From: Dysidea avara
Taxonomy: Eukaryota > Porifera > Demospongiae > Dictyoceratida > Dysideidae
Direction of reading: 5' to 3'
Assembly (NCBI RefSeq): GCF_963678975.1
Contig: NC_089281.1
Span: 4,985,277 to 5,049,276 of the forward strand
Length of the DNA: 64,000 nt
Position numbers and translations under genes: made by a program. The notes beneath the pieces are model-generated. The model worked only from the letters and a program-made list of their open reading frames with translations, did not search any database and was not told where the DNA came from. This document shows, piece by piece, positions 49,211 through 59,249 of this stretch (position 1 is its first letter; each line of letters starts with the position of its first letter).

Positions 49211-49974
49211 CTTAGACCTTGTTAAACCATTTGAGAGATGATGATAAACAGCAAAAAATGTAGTAAGAGCATTAAGAATGTAATCTGCACCTTTCATGCT
49301 TGGTAGCAGCATGCCTGTTACACAGGTTATACACATTTAGTTTCTACATGTTTAGTAGAACTGTAAGGAAAGTCTCTTACAACTAGACACCATGTTTGAA
49401 TTTCTACGCACTCATCCTAAGTATTGCTAACAGCACACACACACACACATACTCACTTCACATAACATAACAACTCTTAGAAGTACAGCAGGTTTTTAAG
49501 AGATACTATACATATGTACATCGGTATCATAGGTCATGAAACCAGAATGATCAAAATTCAAACATAGCATACAGTATATGAACTTAGTAGAATTCTGCAT
49601 GACATTTACTGATTGTGCAACCAAAACAAGTCTAAATACTTCACAGCAAGAAAAAGGGTTTATTATTAGTAGCTCACCAAGTATGTGCAAGAAACGACTA
49701 AAGCATTGGAGAGCTGCATACTATGTTGTGACTGAAGAAAAGATGGCCCTACATATCACATAATACAATAACTTCGTACAGTGGAACCTCCCTTTATGGT
49801 CACCTGAATTGGGTGGTCACCTTAGCATAACGGCCACATGACTACGGTCGGGACCGATTCCCAATCAGTTTGTACAGAAATAGTTTGCATTAAGCGGTCA
49901 CGTATAACAGCCAGGTGCTGCTATACAAATTACCTCGCATTAAGCTGCCAACAAATAATAACAGCTATAACATT

Positions 49975-50385
49975 TTAATGTAACAATTCTTTCAGTCTTT
50001 CAAGGAACAAAGATCGTCCATATAACTTGTACCAACATGGAAATTCAATGCCAAGTCCACCGCCCCGGTAGCATCTTTGTCCTGTAATTTCACAGAATTC
50101 AACATTTCCATCATGATTCAGAAAGTAGGATACATTCTTTGTTATGCCTCGAGGTAGGTGGCCAACAACATCACCTTCATGAATCACAGCCACTGCAAAT
50201 TTATCGTGTGGGATATCTGGCTCCCTTTTAATAACCAAGCATTCACCGATAAAAGGTGTCCATCTTGATTGATAAACATGGTGACCACGAACAAACGAAT
50301 CAATAGTGAGGCAATCAGCATCTCCTACAATCTGGCTTGCCATGCCGTTACCAGCTTCTCGCGCACGTGTAATTGTTAAAGCCAA
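49975..50385 (-). CDS. HIRAN-like domain protein inside Tigger-like transposon
   Basis: Intact 136-codon frame. The core reads DSFVRGHHVYQSRWTPFIGE, KREPDIPHDKFAVAV and DVVGHLPRGITKNVSYFL, then WYKLYGRSLFLERLKELL. HIRAN domains are known from HLTF/Rad5, where they bind DNA 3' ends; here the domain stands alone, with no helicase, RING or Ulp1 part. It aligns with the N-terminal part of the 42341-41156 gene (VIRGHHIYKE, VGHVPRTIST). Lying inside the terminal repeats and still open while the transposase is broken, it seems to be transposon cargo. Confidence 0.75.
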   Translation of the reverse strand: MALTITRAREAGNGMASQIVGDADCLTIDSFVRGHHVYQSRWTPFIGECLVIKREPDIPHDKFAVAVIHEGDVVGHLPRGITKNVSYFLNHDGNVEFCEITGQRCYRGGGLGIEFPCWYKLYGRSLFLERLKELLH

Positions 50386-50407
50386 GTGCTAGCTATAAAT
50401 TGTGAAG

Positions 50408-51968
50408 ATGGCTACAAGTTCAAGAAATGCGTTAACATTAAAAGAAAAGTTACAGGTGTTGCAAAAAACACCCGAAGGAAAGTACAAGACAGATAGTAGG
50501 GAAATTTAGTTGTGGAAGAACTCAAATTCAAGGTATTCTAAAAAACAAGGATAGCCTAGTGAGATCGTTTGAAGATAATGCACCACTGTCAAAGAAAAGA
50601 GCGAAAACCTCCATTAATGAAGAAGTGAATGAAGCAATGTTTCGCTGGTTTAAGTTAGCAAGACAACGCAACATACCTGTGAGTGGCCCAATGCAAGAGG
50701 AGGCTATATAAAATTGTGGTTGAAAAAATGAGGAACACTGAATCCAAGGCATCAAATTGGTAGCTTTCTAGCTTCAAAAAGTGCCACAATATTGAGCAGT
50801 TTGCTGTAAGTGGTGAGGCGGCAGATGTTTCTGATGAAACAGTAGACAATTGGAAAGAATGGGTGAAAACAGTAATGGAAGGATATGAGGCAAGTTTATA
50901 TGGAACCTCGACGAAACAGGTTGCTTTTATAGGGCACTTCCTGAAAAGACATTAGCTCAGAAGAAAAGTAACTGTAAGGGTGGGAAAAAGGCAAAACAGC
51001 GATTAACAATTGCGTTTGTTGCCAATGCAGCTGGTGGGAAGGAAGCCCCAATTGTTATTGGAAAGGCAGCAAAGCCTAGATGTTTCAAGGGAATATGAGA
51101 TTTCAAATCCTTTGGGAATTCCTTACTATTTCACAACCAAAAGCCTGGATGCCAAGTGAAATAATGGAGGATGTTTTGAAGAAGTTAAACAAAAGGTTAG
51201 TCAAAGAAAAGAGAAGAATTTTGTTGCTCCTTGACAATGCTATACCACATTATCCGGAGTTTGTAGGAAAAATTTCCAACATAAAAGTCATTTTCTTACC
51301 AGCAAACACTACATCAAAGTTACAGCCGCTAGATGCAGGAATCATCAAGAATTTTAAGCTTTTGTACAGAGGAGCCCTACTTCGTCATGTTGTTTCACAA
51401 CTAGATTTCAACTCAATTAAGTGCTTCTGGAATTGCACAGACAGTTGATATTTTGATGGCCATCAGGTGGATAAAAGTTGCATGGGAACAGGTGAAGTCA
51501 TCTGTAATAGTAAAATGCTTTAAACACTGTGGAGCTATCCCTGGGGACACAACTGAAGATGAACAAGACCCATTTGCAGATATTGCAGCAGATACGGCAG
51601 TGCTAGGAGAACTTGTGAGCCGAATGCAAGGGGAAATCACTGCTAATGAATATGGTTCAGCTGATGATGACTTGAGCACTTATTTTACATTTAACAACCC
51701 TGGTGAACGGAGAGATGAGCTACAAGAGTAGATTTGCTCTGTCAGTCCAGAAGCAGAGGATATGCCACTTGCTGGTCAGTCTGATGATAGTAGTGACGAA
51801 CTTGAAATTTTTCCACCAGATTGCAGTAGTATAGTGACATATTCTGATGCACTTAAAGCAGCCAGTGATTTGTTGCAGTTTACTACAGAAAGCGGGCATG
51901 AAGAAATCATTGAAGATATTCACAGAACGTTGTTAGGTTTAGAAGATTTCAAACTGAAACAAACTTAG
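50408..51968 (+). pseudogene. Tigger/CENP-B-like DDE transposase, broken
   Basis: Starts MATSSRNALTLKEKLQVLQK, a psq/CENP-B type DNA-binding helix-turn-helix. Then NEAMFRWFKLARQRNIPVSG (second HTH). Core: WNLDETGCFYRALPEKTL (first Asp), ILLLLDNAIPHYPEF (second Asp), VIFLPANTTSKLQPLDAGII (third Asp). The acidic C-terminal tail runs to 51966 in part-open frames. Many stops and frame changes, for example TAG at 50507 and TAG at 50700-50760. Confidence 0.88.
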
Positions 51969-52401
51969 AACAAACAGATTTATTACAGTTCTTTACTCAA
52001 CCTAGGGTTTAACACAATGTCTATCAGTTATGTATATTATTATATTGATATAAAAACACTGCATACAATTACAACATCAATACTGCTTGTGACTGCTTTA
52101 GACAGGATGTTGAGTTAGGCAGCCACCTCTGTACATATTTTTGGCCCGAAGGTGACCGCTTTAGACAGGTTCCACTGTAGCAGACATGAATTCTGCACTA
52201 TAAGGACCAATGTGCTAGACTAAATCAGTGTAGGCAGTCAAGAATTCAGAGATCTTTTCGGTATGTAGCTGCAAAGACGTGGAATGAACTGCTGGAAGAA
52301 ATTGTTGCCTGATCTAACTTTTCCACTAGTTACCATATGTATATCTTTTGTATGCGATAGAAGCTTGAGATTGTGCAAAGTATAATATGCTGTTAGGCAC
52401 T

Positions 52402-52748
52402 AGGGATGCCACGATAGTCGTGACATAAAGCTCCATGATATGACATAGGCTTCTTTGTCGTGACAAACACATAAACATCTCCTAATAATGCACGCCTTTC
52501 CATTTATTTTGATCCAATTTGATGCAATAAATGAGAAAAGTTGACAAATAAGTATGAGCAATGTTGGTTGTTGATGTCAGTTAATATTGCTGATATTTTT
52601 GCATGTTTGAACCAAAATAGCTATATAGTTCAATAAGTAATAGCTTCAGTTGTGAGAATAACAATTGCTTATGTCATGACATACGACATGTCGTAACATA
52701 AACCTCTATCACATGTGACATAAAATTTCTATGTCGTGGCATCCCTAC
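52402..52748. mobile_element. hAT-type MITE with 8-bp TSD and preserved empty site
   Basis: Left end AGGGATGCCACGATAGTCGT; right end inverted reads GTAGGGATGCCACGACATAG. Exact duplication TAGGCACT at 52394-52401 and 52749-52756. Module 1 has a single TAGGCACT at 45366-45373 at the same place. Interior has repeated (A)TGTCGTGACAT-like palindromic motifs. Confidence 0.92.
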
Positions 52749-52984
52749 TAGGCACTTGATAAAACAGTACTGAAATGGCAATGAAGGGTAGAAAACAATC
52801 TCTCAATTTTAGCCAGTTGGCTAGTAATGTCAATGCGTCCAGATGATACAGTTGGAATTGAGCCAAAAGTGCAGTTACTTCATAGCCAATTAGCCATTGG
52901 CCTTCAGAGTCCAAAGAACACTATATTTTATTGTTGAGTTATAGGTGTTGCATAGTAGAGAATAGAATCCCTACCATTAAGTAT

Positions 52985-54130
52985 CAAACGGTATGGTCAT
53001 ACCATTTAAGTAGGAATCCAGGTGAAAATTTCGCACACCACCCAAAATTCCACTTTTAAAAATTATCCTAGCGATATTGTACAAGACAAAAAATTACTTT
53101 TACGGAATAGTACTAGTCCATATGATACATAAACAGCATTAAATGCTTACAGGTGGCTGGATACAGAATTTTAAAAATCACCCAAAACTTGAATTTTAGA
53201 CTGACTGCCTGACCACAGTTGCAAGCCTAGAGGCCAAACGAAGCAGTGCATGGATGGCCACCATTTTACGCCACATTAACAAACTCACCAGTGGGATGTG
53301 CCTTTTGGGGTTCCGACGAGTGTGTGCCCTCTGCGCTTGTCTTTTTTTATCTTCAATCAGGCTGCTTGTCTTCTTCTTTATCCAATGAAACCATATCGAG
53401 GCATTAATTTTCCATATCAACACTTTCTTTAAGCAGCATAATAGACGCCACAAGATTATTTAAGCACTTAGACTACGCTACTGTATGGAGGCATAGATTA
53501 TAAATTCCTTACTGATATAATCTATGATGGAGGCTACTGTATGGAGGTACTGGTACTAGATAGCTTTCACGATAGGTCACAAGATCACACCCATTCTTCA
53601 TTCTACACATTATCGATCTATTGATTGAAAGTACCACGATGACACACTACTAGCTGTATTTCAGTGACCACACACCTTCAAGTTGGAAGGCTGACTTGAG
53701 ATACTCAATCGATCAAAATCACGCCCTTTTTTGGGCAAGTGCACATTTTTGCAGGCTGACTTGAGATACTCTAATACAGCAGTCACCCTAATAGAACAGT
53801 CACATGTTTATAGCTAGCTGTATGCCTTAACAAAAAAACTGAACAAACTAATATAATAAAAATTATAAATTTAAAAATGAAGTAGGAATCCAAGTGATAA
53901 AAAGTAGTGAAACAAGAGATGAATGATGGTAGCTATTACAGCATAGCTCGGTGGGAAATCCCTACTTTGGCATGGTATAGCAATTGTTTTGTGTTCAATG
54001 CCAAAGTAGGGATTTCCCACCGAACTATGCTGTAATAGCTACCATTGTTCATCTCTTTTGTTTCACTCCCTTTTATTGCTTGGATTCCTACTACTTGATT
54101 TTTAAATTTATAATTTCTATCATACTAGTA
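52985..54130. mobile_element. Composite insertion in module 2
   Basis: Absent from module 1, where TTAAGTATGCACTTATTG is continuous near 45607. The left part (53000-53840) is the dispersed repeat also seen at 2800-3430. The right part is a hairpin MITE (next entry). Ends do not form a clear inverted repeat. Confidence 0.7.
53858..54122. mobile_element. Hairpin MITE
   Basis: Arms of about 120 bases. The left reads AAATTATAAATTT... GTAGGAATCCAAG... GGTGGGAAATCCCTACTTTG; the right is its near-perfect inverse (CAAAGTAGGGATTTCCCACC ... CTTGGATTCCTAC). Loop about 30 bases. Confidence 0.9.
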
Positions 54131-54574
54131 CACTTATTGAAACTGTAGGACATGCTCAACATATGTGTGATAATACCATATCTTGTCATTTATGAGATGG
54201 ATGAAGCAGCTGTTAATGCTCTAAATTTAGTAGCAGGTGCCAATATAGCAGCTACCTTTCTCTCTTACATGGTTCAAACATGACAATTTACTTCCATTTT
54301 GAAATTCATGTGAAATAAATTAAGCCCAATCCCACAACAATGCTGATAAGTCAATTCAGCTAGTGTATAATAATGTTTTGTGGTTGGTAGAACTACTTCC
54401 TCCACTGCAACATATACACGTCCCAACAATGCTAGCTAGGATGTTAGCACTACAATAACTGTGACAGCTACACATATATTAGTTACAACAACAAACAAGG
54501 TATGATAATCAATTTAAGTTTTAAAAAGCAAAATGTTTATCAGTTCTAGTAAAGTGCCCAAACTGTCAAGCAAG

Positions 54575-54889
54575 TTAACATCCATAGATACAGCACAGGA
54601 TGCACCAGACAAACAACCAAGGAGCAAAGAAAAATGTGATGATCAAGTGAAGAATATGGTTGACCCTCTCTTTAGGTTGTTGAATGATGGTCGTCTGTTG
54701 GACAGATGGTCCTCCAGCATTCACCACAACTACATTGGTAGAAGACTGTTGCTGAGGAGGAGCAGCATAACCTTGTGGCTGGCCATAACCCTGAGTTGGT
54801 GGGGGGTACTGCTGCTGTTGTGGTGGGTATCCTCCCTGTTGTGGTGGGTATCCTCCCTGTTGATCATATCCCGGAGGTACTATAAAGTA
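54575..54889 (-). CDS. Array copy 4: Pro/Gln-rich protein, main exon
   Basis: Duplicate of copy 6. After the acceptor: VPPGYDQQGGYPPQQGGYPP, QGYGQPQGYAAPPQQQ, STNVVVVNAGGPSVQQTTII, KERVNHILHLIITFFFAPWL and CCIYGC. One GGYPPQQ unit fewer than copy 6. Intact. Upstream minus-strand sequence stays open beyond the acceptor to an ATG at 55081, but that stretch is intronic by comparison with the other copies. Confidence 0.78.
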   Translation of the reverse strand, partial: YFIVPPGYDQQGGYPPQQGGYPPQQQQYPPPTQGYGQPQGYAAPPQQQSSTNVVVVNAGGPSVQQTTIIQQPKERVNHILHLIITFFFAPWLFVWCILCCIYGC

Positions 54890-55861
54890 GATAATATTTT
54901 GAATAATGTACTGTACTATTGGGACTTGTATTGAAATGTCAACTGGACTGGACACCATGTTTGAATTTCTAGTATATACACGATTGTCTTGATGTACTGC
55001 TGACAGCGCACGCAGACACACACCCTCCACATAACTAAAACAACTCTCAGGATAGGCTATACTCATAAGATATGTATGCAAGTACTAAACAAAGAATGCT
55101 CAAATCCAAACACATTACAATACTATTCACAAGAGGACTAGTACATAGTACCACTATGTACTTGGCTTCACATCTAGAAGAACTACATACTTCGTTGAGG
55201 TCAATAAGAAACTTTGTACTGGGATGTCTCACACAATATTAAATGTGTTGTGGTTAATGCAGTTGGCCATGTTGTAGAATACTCTTTGAGCATAGAAAAT
55301 GCTTGCTGAATGGCCAACAAAAGCGTCAATAGCTCAAGTAGAGTTTCCCACATAACTTCGTGCCAGACCACCTCATCTTGTCATGTCAAGCCCACATTGT
55401 AGCCCACTACAAACCTTGTTGTGTGGGTTAGAAGATAGTATAAAAGAATAAGGCTTAGGTGTTGCATGCAAGATTTTAGAATTTAAGCCTCACTTGCATA
55501 GTAGCTAGTTGTTTTGGACCATGATCCTTACTATTAAGTACTACTGGTGCTGTACTTATTAAAACTGCAAAACATGTGGTAATGCATGTGTGTACACAAA
55601 ACCCTGTTAATGATTGTATGTCACTAATAAGAAGTAAAACAGTTAAGTACGTGTCATGGCTCTGCTAACATACTTGGTAAATATTGCAGTGCTTTATATG
55701 ACAAATAATCAACCTCTTCTCTGTATGAGCTATACCATAACATGCAGGTTAACTCGGCCATTGATTTTTAGATCACTATATCCAGCAATAATAAAAAGGT
55801 CATCAAAAATAGCAAATCATTTGGCAAATATTAAGTGTTAAGCAGTCTAAACACTAAACAG

Positions 55862-56153
55862 TTAACATCCATAGATACAGCAGAGGATGATCCACACAAA
55901 CACCCATGGAGGGAACAGAAAGATGGTGATCAACAAGTGAAGAACATGGTTGACCTTCTCCTTAGGTTGTTGGATCACTGTGGACAGATGGTCCTCCAGC
56001 ATTCACCACAACTACATTGGTAGAAGACTGTTGCTGAGGGGGTGCAGCATAACCTTGTGGCTGGCCATAACCCTGAGTTGGTGGGGGGTACTGTTGAGGT
56101 GGGTATCCTCCCTGAGGGGGATATCCCCCTTGTTGATCATAGCCAGGAGGTAT
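55862..56153 (-). pseudogene. Array copy 3: same 8-base deletion, and splice acceptor lost
   Basis: Reads PPGYDQQGGYPPQGGYPPQ, then the frame breaks after GGPSV exactly as in copy 5 (HSDPTT, stop at 55962). In addition the acceptor TAG of the other copies is TAA here (plus strand TTAGAAT at 56153-56159). The C-terminal coding block is conserved but out of frame. Confidence 0.82.
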
Positions 56154-56199
56154 TAGAATAGATAATGAAGTGATAATGTACACAATATGCACGTTTCAA

Positions 56200-57290
56200 C
56201 CATGGCATCCTTATAGAGCCAATGTGAACACGTCTTCAGCAAGCAGTAAGTAATTTAACTTGAGAAATGAGTTTAGTTGCTCGTCTGCCTTCAGATTATA
56301 TGAGTAGAACTGTAAGGAAAGTTATCACTATGAAATTTTAACTGGATACCATGTTCGCATTTTAATAGACTTCTAATGTGTTGCTAACAGCACAAACACT
56401 TTGCATAACAATTGTGATATTCTAGTTAATACTTCTTCAATTATGATAACTGATGTAAAGTAATACAAAATTCAAACAAGGCACATACAGTGTACACCTG
56501 TAAACTTGGAAGGTCATGCATATCTTAGCTACTGTGATATTTTTTTGCATCGATGAAATTTGTGATTTTAATGCAAATAGTTTGATTACAGCCACAAGGG
56601 AATTTGGCAAGGCCAGATACAGTTGTGCTTCACTACAGCGAACAACCAAAGAGATTGGTATAACCAACTTGTGCTTTGGCTAGGGAGTATGTTCAATCGA
56701 TCCCTCAAACCAGCTGCTAGTGTTCTAAGTCCAGTAGCAGGAGCTACCTCTTTTTCTCATACGAGTTCAAACATGAGAATCCACTTCCGTTTGAAATGAT
56801 CATCTTACTAGATAAATTTTAAATGGGGAATAGGGATCACTCAAAAGCCATGAGAAACAAGAAGGGATCGCTGGGGTGGTAATGTAAACTACAAAACCAA
56901 TCCCTATTTTGACTGTCATATTTCACCACTTTCTTTACTGTTACATGTTTATTGCCATCTTTACTGATCGATTGTGGGTTTCGATTAATCAACTTCTGTA
57001 ACAAGTAATTTTTGTCTTTTACCAGGCAAGATTTAGTTCACAAGTCTCTTGCTCTACCAATTCAACATTTCTTCATACAATCCAGCAATGCAAGACTCAT
57101 CATAAGCCCATAAGTACTTCAAGGTACATTCTAATATGATGAGTACGTATTCTACAGTAGGTCTCGTACAATTGATTGATACACTACTTCACTCAGTGAC
57201 AGTGTAATTTAACCACATAATTATTTAATAAAATAAACATAAAAGTGAATCTATGGCAGCAGCAGCAAAATCAAGTTCCAAGTCCAGTTC
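56200..57290. other. No gene recognised
   Basis: AT-rich spacer between copies 3 and 2. Partial inverted motifs around TAGGGATC at 56830-56920 may be a worn MITE. Confidence 0.4.
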
Positions 57291-57299
57291 ATCAACACT

Positions 57300-57655
57300 T
57301 CAGTCACATCCATATATCAGACACAGTATTATCCATATGAACACCCATGGAGGGAAAATAAAGATGGTGATTAGTAAGTGAAGAACGTGGTTCACTTTGG
57401 GCCTTTGTGGCCGAATAATGGTGGTTTGTTGCACAGCAGGTGCCCCAGCTTGCACTACCACAACATTATTGGAAGTTTGCTGTTGAGGGGCAGCAGGGGC
57501 ATATCCGCCAGGTGGTGGGTAGTGCTGGGGGTATCCTGGTTGAGGAGCATAGCTCTGCTGAGGAGGGTAACCCTGTTGTGGTGGATAACCGTGTTGTGGC
57601 GGATAGCCCTGTTGTGGTGGATATCCTTGTGGAGAACCATCATAGGGTGGAGGTA
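57300..57655 (-). CDS. Array copy 2: Pro/Gln-rich protein, main exon (longest)
   Basis: After the acceptor: VPPPYDGSPQGYPPQQGYPP with six GYPPQ-type repeats, GYPQHYPPPGGYAPAAPQQQ, SNNVVVVQAGAPAVQQTTII, RPQRPKVNHVLHLLITIFIF, PPWVFIWIILCLIYGC and an extra final Asp. It shares the YDG start with copy 1, placing these two outside the duplicated block. Intact; the first coding exon was not found. Confidence 0.78.
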
Positions 57656-57659
57656 CTAA

Positions 57660-59240
57660 GTGTAAAGAGAAAAGATGTAAAGACCTGATACTTCTTAAGA
57701 TATCCAGCTTTAGTAATACATAAAATGTCCCCAAGGTACAAAGTAGCATTAAGTCAAAACTTCACAAGCGGCAAATGTAAAAAACAAACAAGTATTGAAT
57801 TATGGCTGGTCTTGTTACAAACATCTGGCCCCTTTAGTTGTTAGGACAGAACATACTTAAATTCTGTGCTTGAATAAATTCTGTGTAGTGTAAAATGACA
57901 AAATAACAGCATTCTTTGAGGTTCATTTTAATAGTGTACACGCCAAGACACAAGCAGCACAGAATCCGAAGAGAATGTATGAATACTAGTCTCATACAAG
58001 GTTGGCAGGACCAATTATTTATGGTTGTTGTCAAGGTGAAAAGTCCTGCACTATAGTTCGATACATGGTACCTGCGTTTGCTTACTATGCAACATACACC
58101 GTGTCCAAGACGTGCACTGCAAATGGCAATAAAATCATATGCCACGAAAAAAAAAATCATGTTTCTTGAAAGTCGGAAAATATTGTGATAGCTTCATTTC
58201 ACAATGCTTTCCACTAAAATTGAAAAAAAAGAAAAACCCGTGCAAGCTTATACCTCACGGGATATGCTTCATGAAAGGTTATTCAGATTTACACAGAAAG
58301 CAGAGAATATGGCAGCCAATGCTCAAGCAAATAGTAGGAAGTATTTACCTCGACATATGATGTCATCTGCTTATTAGCCATTTCAGAGCACTGAAACCTG
58401 ATGAATGAACTGCCAACACTGCAGAAAGTTGCCTCAAAGTTGAATTTTGCAACTAGTTTATAACATGGAACCATCAACACACATAGCTCAGTCACAACAG
58501 CTACAAAGTCATCTGCAGTAACATGTGGTAACAGACATCATGCTACTGAATCACTCCATCAGTTTCCCTAGAATGTACATTTACTTCTATGCAGACATTC
58601 AAAGATGTTGCATCAAAATAGCTCGCTTTACAACCATATAACCAGCTCCCTAATGACATATTCAGACAATTATCAAGGGCACAGTACACATATAGCATTG
58701 TTGGATCAAGAGGCAATGATTGGACTGTTATAGCATCGCTGGACTAGTACTACTATGAAATAATATCAGCACTGTGATGTTTTCTTCTCACTTATCTTTC
58801 AGGCAAGTAGACTTACCTTAATATTCTATGACTTATCCAGCCTTCCTAAGGCTTGTTTCCATCCATCCATCTTCCTTACTTCTATTTAGTCAATGCTAAC
58901 AGTAATGCTACTATACATACTTTCACTACCACTGCAAGTGCTAATTTCAAATCAACACCATGTAGCCATGGAAACATGTGGAATTCTAAAAAAATCATCA
59001 CCTTTTCTGTTAAGATATGACATCACTAAAAGTGTACTGGCTGATAATGCACCAAACACTACTCTATAGGATAGTCCAAACAAAACTTGCAGGATGTGGT
59101 GGGAACATACCACACATACCTAAGCATTACATCAGCACTCCTCCACAAACCACAAAGTACGAGGAAAAGTATATACTTCATGATAAGTGATATGATAGAG
59201 ATAGTCTATTTACATGATACTAAGTCACATATTAACACAG
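57660..59240. other. No gene recognised
   Basis: Spacer between copies 2 and 1. If copy 2 has its own first exon it should lie here; no ATG with a phase-1 donor stood out (an ATG followed by GTAAAT near 58346 has the wrong phase). Confidence 0.4.
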
Positions 59241-59249
59241 TTCAACTGG

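Larger units (their letters stand above)
49779..52177. mobile_element. Tigger-like transposon with transposase and divergent HIRAN gene
   Basis: Ends CAGTGGAACCTCCCTTTATG and, inverted, CAGTGGAACCTGTCTAAAGC, flanked by TA (49777-49778, 52178-52179). The unoccupied site is preserved at 44947-44948 in module 1 (CTTAGTAGCAGACATG). It carries a minus-strand HIRAN-like gene and a plus-strand DDE transposase whose start codons are about 22 bases apart. 2399 bases. Confidence 0.92.
47340..55855. repeat. Segmental duplication, module 2 (enlarged by insertions)
   Basis: Homolog of module 1, carrying array copies 5 and 4. Extra length comes from a Tigger-like element (49779-52177), a hAT MITE (52402-52748) and a composite insertion (about 52985-54130). 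Subtracting these gives about 4.6 kb, equal to module 1. A truncated third module (55856-56190) follows. Confidence 0.85.

Noticed and set aside
54890-55081. N-terminal extension of array copy 4 from ATG 55081
   Set aside because: The sequence is intronic by comparison with copies 6, 7 and 9, all of which have the acceptor at the same place.
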